64,000 bases of DNA from Oscheius dolichura. Its lineage: Eukaryota; Nematoda; Chromadorea; Rhabditida; Rhabditidae. The notes below the pieces were generated by a model. It was not told where the DNA came from, searched no databases, and saw only the letters and a program-made list of their open reading frames with translations. The position numbers were made by a program, and so were the translations under genes. The stretch lies in the NCBI GenBank assembly GCA_932521035.1, contig OW051492.1, forward strand, positions 1,178,001-1,242,000. The letters are read 5' to 3'. How positions within the stretch are numbered: the first letter of the stretch is position 1; every line of letters starts with the position of its first letter. This document shows, piece after piece, positions 53,692 through 64,000 of this stretch.

Positions 53692-54947
53692 AGCGTGACA
53701 AGTATGGCAGGCCCTTCTATCCTCTTCCCGCTGGCGGATCACCTCGAACCTTGTGGACGATATCCGCTACCTTGGGCTAGATATCAGCCGGTCTATGGTG
53801 AGTTTTATCTTTGCCTTCATTGTTCTCTCTCCTCTCCTTCCTATCCTTTTATAAACTATATTGTCATTGTTATTTTGCCATTATTCAGCGTCCTGCGACC
53901 CTGCCCGGTGCCCTCCCCCGTCCCCCCTTTCAACCACCGGCTCCGCCACCACCTCCGCCTTCGACCGCTCCTAGATGGAACCCATCAGGTCGTGTGCTGA
54001 CAACGACGTCCACCCAGTCCCAGCCAGCCGCTGGCGGCCTGGCGGCTTCCGGATCCTCTGCTCCTTCTACATCCGGAAGTAGTCAGGTTCGCGACGATTC
54101 CTGGGCTTACCAGGTTGGCTTATTGTATCTGTTGTTCATGAAAATATCGCCGTAATCCCTTTTAGGATGGGTCTTCTCTTTCCTCTAATACTAGAGTATT
54201 AGTGATTTTCAGGAAATCGGTGCTCCCTTCCCCGAGAAGCCCATCAAAGTCATCGGTGAGCAGAATCAATACGTCGCTCTGTGGTACAAGCATGGCAAGC
54301 CGATTCACGGCCGTTCCTGGAACCACGGAAGAGTCGTCGAGTGCAGCTTCCCATACAAGGATGCCGAGTTGAAGACGAAGCAGCAGCTCGAGGGCCAAAT
54401 CCAGGTTCTGCAATACAAGGGCGACCACAACGACCTCGGCTTCTGGTACAACTGGATCAAGTATTCCGAGAGGGTAGACAACTCGGAGAGGTTCCGCGAG
54501 ACTGTCCGCTGCGGCGACAGCTTCCCCATTCTGTGGAAGAGCCGGCCCGAGGGTGCCCTGCTCGGCTACGTGGACAACAAGACGGAGCAGGCCCTCTTCT
54601 CGGCCGATGGCAAGATCTTCAAGAAGAGTGGCGGAGAGCTCAACGACATGCTCATCATTGTCCGCGAGCTGCGTGGAGCCCCTCCTGGCTGCCCCTGTGC
54701 CAAGTGTGCCAAGCTGCCGCCAGCAACGGTGGGTTTCGCTCCAAGTTTTCTGGAAATCAAATCGTGTTTAGGCCCCCAAGGAGGCCGCCCTCATGGCCGT
54801 CAGCTGCGACGTCCTCCCCTACGGGCAGGAGGAGACCAACAATGCTCGCATCGTTGGTTAAACACCGCCGACGACGCCGCCAAACAGTTCCGCCATGAAT
54901 GGTTCCAGGGCGATGGAATGGTCCGCCACAAGACGATCGAGTAAAAC
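53692..54947 (+). pseudogene. DUF3421/DM9-type protein gene, frame broken near end
   Basis: Exons: about 53692-53796; 53889-54113 (Pro-rich, then SQVRDDSWAYQ); 54213-54728 and 54772-54947. The third exon has the domain: [68 protein letters not shown] and [19 protein letters not shown], ending in a Cys cluster ([10 protein letters not shown]). DUF3421/DM9 proteins are found in invertebrates, some with mannose-binding or immune roles; function here is unknown. The fourth exon starts well ([20 protein letters not shown]) but meets TAA at 54858, whereas a shift of one base gives [19 protein letters not shown] to 54944. The first exon also fails to keep phase with the second. So the gene is damaged, or carries assembly indels. 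Confidence 0.65.
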
Positions 54948-55069
54948 CTGTGAGGAATAAAGGCTTCGACCAATAATTCTTGTGTTGTTTAGCTTTCTAT
55001 TTGCGCTTGTGGTTTACATTAAATTTTCCAAAATTTAGGTTTACCAACTTATTACGGATGTGTTTTTTT

Positions 55070-55306
55070 CGAAATAAACTGATAAATACGAAAAAAGGTG
55101 ATTTTCCCAACAAGATGTCATCTCACCCGGAAGTTTAAATAATACCTGCGAAGCGCGGAATTCTCCGGAATTTTTCTTCTTGTCGATGAATTCTCCAGAT
55201 TCTCGAAGACTCCTCGGAAATTCTTGATTTTTAACTCATTGACGAGCTCTTCGAGGTCAAGATTGGTTAATGGCTTCAAGTCTTTTCGGAGACCAAAAGT
55301 AGTCAT
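55070..55306 (-). CDS. Short minus-strand ORF, duplicated in IR2 spacer
   Basis: Reads MTTFGLRKDLKPLTNLDLEE, then ELKIKNFRGVFENLEN and ends RRYYLNFRVR. Its 3' 140 bp recur at 45966-46100, where a different 5' part, with signal peptide, is attached. Charged, coiled-coil-like; could be an exon of a real gene. No family seen. Confidence 0.3.
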
Positions 55307-55431
55307 TTAATAAAAAACAAAACTTCAAAACTCGTGTAATGCGTTAACAACTCTTTTATTTTCTATTTATTGGCTTTGTGTGATTGTAAAAACCAAAGTA
55401 ATAAGTAAAACAAAAAAGGCAAAAATAGGCG

Positions 55432-55512
55432 ACACCCTTGGGAATTGAACTGGCGCATTGCTATATTGGCATGTTAGCCAAGGCGCATACCAACTGCGCT
55501 ATGGGTGCCGCT
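55432..55512 (-). repeat. tRNA-like segment, decayed
   Basis: On the minus strand GGCACCCATAGCGCAGTTGG begins a possible acceptor stem and D-arm; GGGTGTC at the far end pairs with GGCACCC, and GCGC/GCGC fit a D-stem. The 5' half of the T-stem does not match its 3' half (TTCCCAAG), so it is a degenerate tRNA pseudogene. Confidence 0.5.
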
Positions 55513-55654
55513 CATATCTTGGAAGAGTTCTCCCTTATGTACCCAGCGCGGCCTGGCAGAGACGCAGAGGAGACAGCCAGCAGTGAGGGGCGTGAGAGAG
55601 CGAAGAGAGAGAGTGTGTGTGTGTAAGTAAAACATAAATAGCAAAAAAATAGGG

Positions 55655-55757
55655 CGCACATGGGAGTCGAACCGTCATCCTTCCGCTTTGCGGTTGAGCC
55701 TGCTACCGACTGAGCCATGGAGGCGCCCTCTTGCCTTGGAAGATTTCTCCGCTATTT
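55655..55757 (-). repeat. tRNA-like element, inverted copy of 26054-26160
   Basis: Minus strand: GGGCGCCTCCATGGCTCAGT, then ACCGCAAAGCGG, then GGTTCGACTCCCATGTGCGC. A better preserved A- and B-box than the copy at 26054-26160, and the same GGAGAAATCTTCCAAGGCAA leader. Outer 6-bp acceptor-like pairing is present, T-stem pairing is poor. Confidence 0.55.
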
Positions 55758-55939
55758 TTGGGTTATTATTTTGGTATTTATTTGTTTCGGCAGTTGGTTG
55801 AGGCTGTAGCTCACCTGACTCTGTTGCTGAGCTGTATAGACCATTGTTTCTGGGCTGGTCCCTCACCCGATTTGCAACAATACCACTGTAAAGGCCATTT
55901 CTAGGCTGTAAGAGAGTGTGTGTGTGTGCAATGATGTGT

Positions 55940-57770
55940 CTCCCTTTTCGCCCATCACCTCCACCTCCCGTTTGTGATCTCAACCTTCTGTCTCTCAGTC
56001 TCAATAAATTCATATTTAATCCGCCTTTCACCAATAGTCCCTCACCGGCCACAGGGTCAGGAGTCCCCCGGGGAGCAAGTGGTATCCGCTGGAGAACCTA
56101 CATCTTCTTGGGAATTGTCGAGCACGGGCAGCGCCCGGGAGTAGCTAACCCGAGATGCTGCCCTAGGAGGGTCACGTCTTGTAGCCATCTCAACCATCTA
56201 ACGTGTCCGTTACCACCCTCATACCCTCAGCCCCGACAGTCCCAAATTACTAAAATCCCAATTTCGTTTGTGGAAACTCCAAATTTAGTACCAAACGAGC
56301 CTGCCGGTGCAAATTGCAGACCGGTAGAAAAGCGGCTGGAAAGAGCTGCACAGGGGATGGCTACGGAACAGGGCTGGGCGGAGCACCGAATCGAATCGAT
56401 GTATCGAGAAGTATCGAGTTCGCTACCGTTCACAAAACAGATTTTAGAAATATTCAGCGAAATTTTATGCGAGCATCTTCAAAGCTCGGTTTTGCCGTGA
56501 ACGTAAACAATTGAAGTTCCTGCAGTTCCGTCGGGGATAACCGATTTATTCTGCTGAAAGGCGGCATCCACAACTGGATGACCCTATCAAAAACCGCCTA
56601 TCAGAAATGGGTAGGCAGATTTATTTCTCTTTTCATTAAAACGTTCATTTATAGCTGTGGGCTCATTCCTGGAGACTACTCGGAACGAACATATAACTGT
56701 GCTTGTAGAAAATAAAAATAGAACAAATAAGGATGGAACAATTTATTAAATACCTATTCGGTCCCCCAGTTATCCCCATCCCCATCCTCCTCCGCCTCCC
56801 CAGCGTCCTCCTCCCCATCGGTCATCATAATCTTGTCCTCCTCCTCCCCATCTAGGTCCCCACTGGTTCTGCGGCTGGTTATTATTCCCTCCTCTGCCCT
56901 GGTTCCATCCTCCTTGTGGTCCCCAGCCGCCTTCGGTCATTCCTCTAGTGTTCCAGTTATTGTTGGTCGCCGCGGGAGCCAGAGGAGCGACACTTCCTAA
57001 AATTGGAAATTATAGGTCTTGAAGGGAAGGTTACCAGCTGGTCCAGAACATTTAGAACGCAAGTCAAATTGGGAGAAGCAGGTCTGGCAACTTCGGCGGC
57101 AATTCTCGGCCATCCACGGGTTCTTCTGGCACTCTCCGCTGCGGGACCAGGCGGCGCAGGAGACATGATAGTCGGTACAGGCTGGAAACGGGTCTCGAGG
57201 GGAAAGAGTCTCCTCCTACAGCCGTAGTTATAGTCGGTCGGGTTACAGTGGCCACAGCTGACGCGACAGTTACACGCCATCCACGTCGCGTTGTTCCGGC
57301 ACTCGCCCATCAGGCCCCAGTGCGGGCAGCACACGTTCTCATTGTAGCAGCCCTTTAAAAATATATAATATAATTAATAAATCCTTTAAAATAGTCCTAC
57401 ATCACTGTTAGCACACTGTGGCGTCTGTTGGGCGGTTTGCTGGCCGCCGCCCGCGACACCACACTCCTGAGCGCGGGTCTTGGCACATTTGTTACAACTT
57501 TTTCTACAGTTTTCAGACATCCAGAGTTGATTCTTAGTACATTCCCCGCTTCGGGACCAGCTGGCACAGTTTTTATGACGATCCGTACAGTCTAAAATGA
57601 TTAAAATTGACCTTATTCATTAAATTTGAAGCATTTCGGTCTGATGATTTAAATTGCGCGCCAAATCCTCATTCCCGCGTCTTTTTAAAAAATTCAAAAA
57701 CTAAAATGTAGCGAAAAGAATGCTCTATCGAATGTAATGATTGTTACAGCAAACCAATAAATAATGATGG
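55940..57770. repeat. Right arm of 1.8-kb inverted duplication (IR1)
   Basis: Inverted match of 43388-45215. It contains the 3' half of tyrosinase A in its native place, so this arm is probably the donor for the tyrosinase part, while its outer 560 bp equals the IR2 arm sequence. Confidence 0.88.
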
Positions 57771-60566
57771 TAGAAGCGAAAGAACCTGACTCACCGTCTT
57801 GTAGTCGATACTGCGGCTTGCAGATTCCACAACTGGCCTTGCACCACTCTCCCATGTAGCCAGCATTCTTGGTACATTCTCCTTTAGCCGCCCAGGTGGC
57901 ACAGCATTGATTCTCATTGAAGCAGGACTCCTGTGGTTGGATGGCATTGGCCGTTGGGGTGGGAGCAGCCGTCGGCGGCGGCTGGGTTGGCATGGGAGTC
58001 GGCGGAGCAGACGGATTCAAGCGGCAGACTCCAGCAGAACAAATGCCATTATAGCAGGGGTTCTCTCCGGCTCGGTAGGCTCCACACTGTGCTCCCAACT
58101 TCATTTTCGAGGCGCAGCGGGGATTACCGTGGGACTGGTCACAGAAGAGGTACTTCGAGCCACAGTCCGGACAGGCGGGGCGAGGAGCGTATTCGAAGAT
58201 ATTATCCGTGTACTTATTGGAAATCCCGTCGACATTACGGATCGGAACGAAGGGGGCTAGATTCGCTCCGGCGAAGTGTTGTGGAGCGGAGCAGAGCTGG
58301 TTCTCCGGGGGGAAGATGACTTCCCGGTCGGCGCGGGTCTGCCTCTGCTGGCGCCATTGTTCCCAAATGAAGTCGACGAAACAGTGATGGAGATAGAAGA
58401 TCGGATCATTGGCCGAGGTGGAGGTGTCGAACATGTCTCCTCCGACGAAGATATGGACATTTCCGTGGGTATATTCGAGACAGTTGAAGTCGGTACGGTA
58501 GGGACAGCCGGGACGGGGAGCGGTGTAGGCCAGGACCTGGTCGACTTCCGTCTGGGCCATTATGAAGTCGATGTTGGTCTGATCGAAGAGTTGACCCTGG
58601 GCGCCGACTTTTCGCTGGATGTTTCCTCTTCCCTGAAAATGGGAGAAATTAGTTTCTGGGTCCTGAAGCGAAAGAAAGACTCTACAGTCCAGTTCCAATC
58701 AAAATCATCCCAGTGAGGTCCCGAAGCGCTTACAGCCCTATTAATAAGAAGTTACTGTACCTCCAGGGTCCTCCAAGGATAGAAAGGCCCACTGTTGACA
58801 TTTCCCTGAGCGTCAGTCCCTCCCATCAGTTCCTCCGTGAATAGAATCGAATCCTTCGGGCTGGGAAGCGCCTGATCCAGTGTCGAGTCCCAATATGGCA
58901 AATAAAGAGAGGGATCGATCTGCCGGATAGCGAATTCCACCCTAAATTCTCTATTAAAATCAAAAATGAGAGAAAAGAACCGTTTGATGTATTCCCGATG
59001 CCAGGGAAGGAAAGCCGGACCGGAGTGGGCGCCGCCTCCATTACTGGCCGTGGAATGGATTCGGGCCATCTGATCGTATTCTCCTGACTGAAAATATTCA
59101 ATTTATATTATTAAAAACGTGATAAAAAGTCACCTGTTTAAGTTTTTTGATGGCATTGTGGAATCGCATCCGTTCATCATCCGTCATCTGGCGGTATTCC
59201 TTCCTTCGCGACTTCCTCAATGGCTGGCCATTTGGAAGGGCGCAGGCTCCATTTGGACCGGCATTTCCTGGAAGAAAATAATTAAGAAACCCCAAAAACG
59301 TTGAAAGTATCATATTTCCCTACCCAATTCCCATTATCAGTCATTTTTTCCGATAAATTAGCTCGGCGCGCCATAATCTCAAGAATTCATCTTCCATTTC
59401 TTTAAATCCAAGCGATAAATTTTAGAAGATATGCTATCTTGTAGATAAAATTCTGGGCTACATTCTAATAGTAAAAGCCCTCAATAATGCCCAGGAAAAT
59501 GTAGAAAAATATCAAGTTGAAGAGCTAAAGGGCGCGCGTTTGAACGTGTCCTTGTTTTTCGCGGGATTGATGGAATTTTGAATCTGTTTGGGGTCAAAAT
59601 AGTCTAATTAAACCAAACAAACCTCTGAGATATGTGCACATGCAGCTGATATCCATACATTGGTAGATATTGGAAGGAATTGGGGCGAACTCGGCGGCTA
59701 CCGTCTTCCCCAACTGACCGACGAGTCCCGGCGGTAGGGCGATCTTCTTCTTCCCCGCTTCACTCTGTAATTTCTTCTCTTTTTGTTGTTTTTCTCTCCA
59801 TTTCCCACGGTCAAAGTTCTCTACATGGGGGTGAACTTGACGATGAGAATCGATGATTGTATGATTACAACAATGGACAGGGCGACACACAATTCGATCA
59901 TCTACTCTTTTTTAACGGTTGAGTGGGGCGAGTAGTATTGAATTTGGAGAGCAGGGAGAGAGAAAGGGGAAAAGAACTGGAACAGACGGGGAGAGACACC
60001 AGGGGGAACGGGGGAAATTTGGGGAAGAGAGCCAAATGATCAGAAATTAGATGAAAAAGTCGGGGAAATTGACGAAAATAACTCCTTACAGTAAAAAAGA
60101 GACCAGTTGATCCGAAAAATTGGTGATAATCCCAAAAATCAGAGAAAAAATAGCCCTTTCTATGAGTTTTTCCGGTTTGAGAATTTAAAGATCCGTGCAG
60201 AGTTCCGCACCCGTAAAATCTCGGCAGCTGAAAGGCTTGAGAAGCGTGAGTTCCGTACCAAAGGTCATGTAGCTGCCGAGATGGTACGGGTGCAGCCGCG
60301 CGGCCCGGAATTACCGCCTGTGAACTTTTGGCCTTCAGATCTTCAGAAAACCGCGAAAATTTCGCAGAAAATCAATTTTAAATGGGGAAAATTATGAAAA
60401 TAGACTAACTCACCCTAGCCTTGTCATCCCATCGATGAATCTGCTGGCACATTATCTTGGCCGCAGCATTCGGGGCCGAGGCACATGGATCTCCCGTACC
60501 GGTGCCATTCTGTCCGTGGCAGTCCTTTAAAAATGAAACGAGGAGCAGCAGCCACAGCTGCTGCAT
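56770..60566 (-). CDS. tyr: Secreted tyrosinase with three to four ShK-type domains (A)
   Basis: Exons from ATG 60566: 60414-60566 (signal peptide MQQLWLLLLVSFLKDCHG), ~59623-59764, ~59134-59269, ~58761-59088, ~57795-58633, ~57413-57592, ~57197-57352, ~57032-57161 and 56770-56999. The CuA site is GGGAHSGPAFLPWHREYIKR; the CuB site is THGNVHIFVGGDM with NDPIFYLHHCFVDFIWEQW. A Cys-rich segment (CPDCGSKYLFCDQSHGNPRC), a Pro/Thr linker and ShK-type domains follow (CFNENQCCATWAAKGECTKN; HKNCASWSRSGECTKNQLW; CCPHWGLMGECRNNATWM; HVSCAAWSRSGECQKNPWM), then a Gly/Trp-rich tail. Nematode tyrosinases oxidise tyrosine/diphenols outside the cell, probably in cuticle or eggshell cross-linking (inference). 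All six copper His appear present. Tandem with tyrosinase B. Its 3' half was copied to 43.4-45.2 kb. Confidence 0.92.
60207..60293. repeat. Family-B foldback hairpin, copy B6
   Basis: GCACCCGTAAAATCTCGGCAG opposed to GCTGCCGAGATGGTACGGGTGC; 87 bp, in intron 1 of tyrosinase A. Confidence 0.88.
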
Positions 60567-60971
60567 TCTGTTGGGAGTGGACTGATTGTGGCAAGTGCCG
60601 TGATGATGGTCGAGAGCGAGCGACACAGAGAGAGACGGGGAAAAAGAACACGACCTTGGCTGACAGGGTAACTGGGCAAGACGTTCTTCCTCTTCGGGGG
60701 ATTCGCTTCTTTCTTGGGGGCAGGGGGCAGGTAGACAATGAGAACTACGTCATTTTGAAGGGGTCAGGTTGGTGAGTCACGTTGTAATCGCTATTATGAT
60801 TATTTCACTGTCGACTTGGCTAAAAACTTATTTTACAGAGATAGAGCAGGTTTTAAGCTACATTTTGGTCAAAAAATCATTGTAAAAACAGGGAAAATCA
60901 ATAGTTTATGATGAAAAACAGTACATAGGGCGAACCCCCGTTGATTGGGGGTCAATTTTGACCCGCGCGCC

Positions 60972-61049
60972 GCACCCGTACAATCTCGGCAGGATGAAGA
61001 AGGAAAACCGGAATATAAGAACGTTTAGCTGCCGAGATTTTATGGGTGC
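60972..61049. repeat. Family-B foldback hairpin, copy B7
   Basis: GCACCCGTACAATCTCGGCAG opposed to GCTGCCGAGATTTTATGGGTGC; 78 bp, between the tyrosinase genes, about 30 bp beyond the stop codon of tyrosinase B. The only family-B copy not in an intron. Confidence 0.87.
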
Positions 61050-61080
61050 CGGTGGTAGAAGCTGGACTAGAGATTGGAGA

Positions 61081-64000
61081 TTATCCCCATCCCCATCCTC
61101 CTCCTCCTCCCCAGCCGCCTCCTCCCCATCGTCCACTGCCTCCCCATCGGTCATCATAATCCGGGGGATTTCCTCTCCACTGCTCTCCTCCTCCTCGTCC
61201 TCCTCCCCATTGTTGATTATTCCATCCTCCTCCTTGGCCACCGCCTCCTCCTCCTCCTCCTCTCATATTCCAGGCCTCTCCTTGTGGTCCCCATCCTCCC
61301 GCTGTCTGTCCTCCTCTATTCCAATTATTATTCACTGCCGGGGCAACGGGACGAGTACTTCCTAGACAGGATTATTAACAATAACAAGAAGGAGATTACG
61401 GTACCTGCCGGCCCGGTGCACATCCTCCTCAAGTCCATTTGAGAATAACAAGTTTGACAAGATTGCCTGCAATTCTCGGCCATCCACGGGTTCTTCTGGC
61501 ACTCTCCGCTGCGGGACCAGGCGGCGCAGGAGACATGATAGTCGGTACAGGCTGGAAACGGGTCTCGAGGGGAAAGAGTCTCCTCCTACAGCCGTAGTTA
61601 TAGTCGGTCGGGTTACAGTGGCCACAGCTGACGCGACAGTTACACGCCATCCACGTCGCGTTGTTCCGGCATTCGCCCATCAGGCCCCAGTGCGGGCAGC
61701 ACACGTTCTCATTGTAGCAGCCCTTTAAATTAGACCTTTAAATCTTTTAAAATGCTGTATACTTCGCTGTTTTCACATTGGGGCTGCTGGGTCTGTTGAC
61801 CCTGGCCGCCTCCTTGGGCACATTCCTGGGCTCGGCTCCGTCCGCACTTATTACAACTTCGTCGGCAGTTTTCTGCCATCCAGAGCGGATTTTTGGTGCA
61901 TTCTCCGCTTCGGGACCATCCTTGGCAATTTGTATGACGATCAGAACAGTCTATAATGGTCAAAATTGGTTCAAAATGGCGCGATTTCCATGGAAGAGTA
62001 GTCTAGTTTTAAAATGAGCGTCAGAACGTTATTTCCGCGCCAAACTTTAAATTTCAAAAGCTAAAATGTAGCCAAAAAGATGTTCTATTAAGTGATACTA
62101 TGTATACTGTATATAAATAGAGAATGGCGGATCAGGCGCCCCAAAAAGATCACTCACCATCTTGTAGTGTATATCTCGGCCTACAGACTCCACAGCTCGC
62201 CTTACACCAAGCATTCATATAGCCAGCATTCCTCGTACATTCGCCTCGAGATGCCCAGGTGGCACAGCATTGATTTTCATTGAAACAGGACTCCTGTGAC
62301 TGTATAACCACGGTGGGAAGAGCCACCGGTGGCGGAGTAGTGGGTGGCGGGGTATTCGCCGCCTGGACACATAACCCCCCGGCACAGAAGCCATTATAGC
62401 AGGGGTTCTCTCCGGCACGGTAGACTCCACACTGCGCTCCTACTCGCATCTTCGCCACGCAGCGGGGATTGCCGTGGGACTGGTCACAGAAGAGGAATTT
62501 GGAACCGCAGTCAGGACAAGTTGGCCGGGGAGCGTATTGGAAGAGATTATCCGTGTAGAGGTTAGAAATTCCGTCGTGGTTCTTTACCGGAGTGAAGGGG
62601 GCCAGGTTCTGGCCGCCGAAGTGTTGTGGAGCGGAGCAGAGCTGGTTGTCCGGGGGGAAGGCCATCTCCCTATCTGCACGGCTCTGCCTCGCCTGGCGCC
62701 ACATTTCCCAAATAAAATCGATGAAACAATGATGGAGATAGAAGATCGGATCGTTGGCTGAAGTATCCGTATCCAGCATGTCTCCTCCGACAAAGATGTG
62801 GACATTCCCGTGACTGTATTCTAGACAGTTGAAGTCGGCAGTAAAAGGACAGCCGGGACGGGGAGCGGTGAAGGACAGGACCTCGTGGACTTGGGTCCTG
62901 GAGAGAACAAAGTCGATGTTGGATTGATCCAGGAGCTGCCCCTGGGCGCCGACTTTTCGCTGGATGTTTCCTCTTCCCTGAAACAGGGAGAAGCCATTTT
63001 CGGGGTTTGGGAGCAAAACAAGAGCTCCGTAGTCCATTTCTGGTTCAAAAATGGGATCTCGCGCGGAATTTTCAACTTTTTGAGTGGTACGGTAACCAAA
63101 CCTACCTCCAATGTCTGCCAGGGATAGAAAGGCCCACTGTTGACATTCCCCTGAGCGTCAGTCCCTCCCATCAGTTCCGCCGTGAACATCACCGAGTCCC
63201 TCGGATTGGGAAGAGCCTGATCCAGGGTCGAATCCCAATATGGCAAATAAAGTGAGGGATCAATCTGTCGGATAGCGAATTCCACCCTAAATCCTCTATT
63301 AATACCAAAAAATGGAAGAATGAACCGTTTGATGTATTCCCGATGCCACGGGAGGAAAGCGGGTCCGCCGTGGGCGCCGCCTCCTTGATTCGCCTGGGAA
63401 TGGATCCGGGCCAGTCGATCGTATTCTCCACTCTGCTTCAAGACCCGGATGGCATTGTGATATCGCATCCTCTCATCGTCCGTCATTTGGCGGTACTCCT
63501 TACGAACTGCTTTCCGAAGAGGTTGGCCATTGGGCAGGGTGCAGTCGCCATTCGGTCCGGCGTTTCCTGAAAATATTCGTTCGTTTTACTTTTCTAGATA
63601 AAGGGGAGAATTGTGATCAGGAAAACTTAAAAATATCGATCATTGGTCCCAAAACGAAGGCGCATGTTCAAAAATGCGGGCAGTTCGAGCGCTCAGTCGT
63701 TTCAGGAGTAATTACCGGTTTCCCAGCTTCCGACTCTTTTTTAAATGAAAATATAGATTAAACCTGCCTCTCAAATAGGTACAAGCACAGCCGAGATCCA
63801 TACACTGATAGATATTCATAGGGATTGGCGCAAATTCGGCTGCTGTGCCCTTACCCAGTTGGCCGATGAGCCCCGGCGGGAGGGTTATCTTCTTCCTCCC
63901 TGCTTCTTTCTAAAAATTACGGTATATGTTATATAATATACAAAATATAGCCCTCACCCTGGCCTTATCGTCCCATCGATGGATCTGCTTGCACATTATC
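61081..64000 (-). CDS. tyr: Secreted tyrosinase with ShK domains (B), 5' end beyond window
   Basis: Tandem paralogue of tyrosinase A with the same exon plan. At the right edge (63958-64000) lies exon 1 (CKQIHRW then DDKAR); then ~63768-63909 (KKITLPPGLIGQLGKGTA), ~63433-63568, ~63106-63430 (CuA: GGGAHGGPAFLPWHREYIKR), ~62151-62978 (CuB: SHGNVHIFVGGDM, NDPIFYLHHCFIDFIWEMW), ~61765-61951 (ShK), ~61571-61724 (ShK), ~61406-61535 (ShK) and 61081-61362 (Gly/Trp-rich tail, AWNMRGGGGGGGGQGGGW). The catalytic domain differs from A at many positions, but about 250 bp around the penultimate ShK exons is nearly identical, intron included. Extracellular copper enzyme, role as for A. Signal peptide not visible because the start is outside. 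Confidence 0.9.

Overview
The window looks like a gene-rich piece of a free-living (rhabditid-type) nematode genome. Introns are mostly 37-50 bp with TTTCAG acceptors, genes pack closely on one strand, some start codons follow an acceptor directly (as for spliced-leader addition), and the families are typical: ShK-tailed tyrosinases, an SPE-39/VIPAS39 protein, a C-type lectin, an EB-module protein. Exon chains were rebuilt by hand from reading frame, splice consensus and phase. Names rest on remembered family motifs, not on any search.

Layout. 1-2739 (+): 3' part of an unrecognised multi-pass membrane protein. 3124-17916 (-): three same-strand genes: a ~760-aa Ser/Pro-rich nuclear-type protein (tentatively Treslin/SLD-3-like), a Lys-rich protein with a UIM-like helix, and PIG-O (GPI ethanolamine-phosphate transferase 3); the last two are only 34 bp apart. 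19715-21479 (+): M20 dipeptidase of the CNDP type with an in-frame TGA and a lost active-site His, next to a cluster of a 16-bp motif. 22147-23961 (-): SPE-39/VIPAS39. 24654-25948 (-): an Arg/Ser-rich protein and the tail of a membrane-anchored protein. 27258-28527 (+): EB-module protein. 29034-30510 (-): C-type lectin. 30885-31256 (+): kinase fragment.

31296-38530 is a mobile-element island: a terminal-inverted-repeat (TIR) element, a broken Helitron-type Rep gene without its helicase, a macrodomain ORF, a small coiled-coil gene, and three similar 13-bp stem-loops with compensatory pairing at the ends of these three ORFs. 38756-40008 (-) is a Kelch gene with two apparent frameshifts; 41729-42662 (-) is a small Cys-rich protein.

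43.4-57.8 kb is heavily rearranged. A 1.8-kb copy of the 3' exons of tyrosinase A lies inverted 10.7 kb away, a second 0.77-kb inverted pair is nested against it, and a DUF3421-type gene is partly duplicated between them. 47.2-53.7 kb has gene remnants, a hAT-type MITE with an 8-bp target duplication, and foldback elements. Two tandem tyrosinase/ShK genes on the minus strand (56770-60566; 61081 to beyond the right edge) close the window.

Small foldback elements, mostly in introns, recur throughout: family A (~160-180 bp) and family B (~80-100 bp, arm GCACCCGTAAAATCTCGGC). Seven tRNA-like A/B-box segments are scattered between genes and in introns. No rRNA, convincing functional tRNA or CRISPR array was seen.
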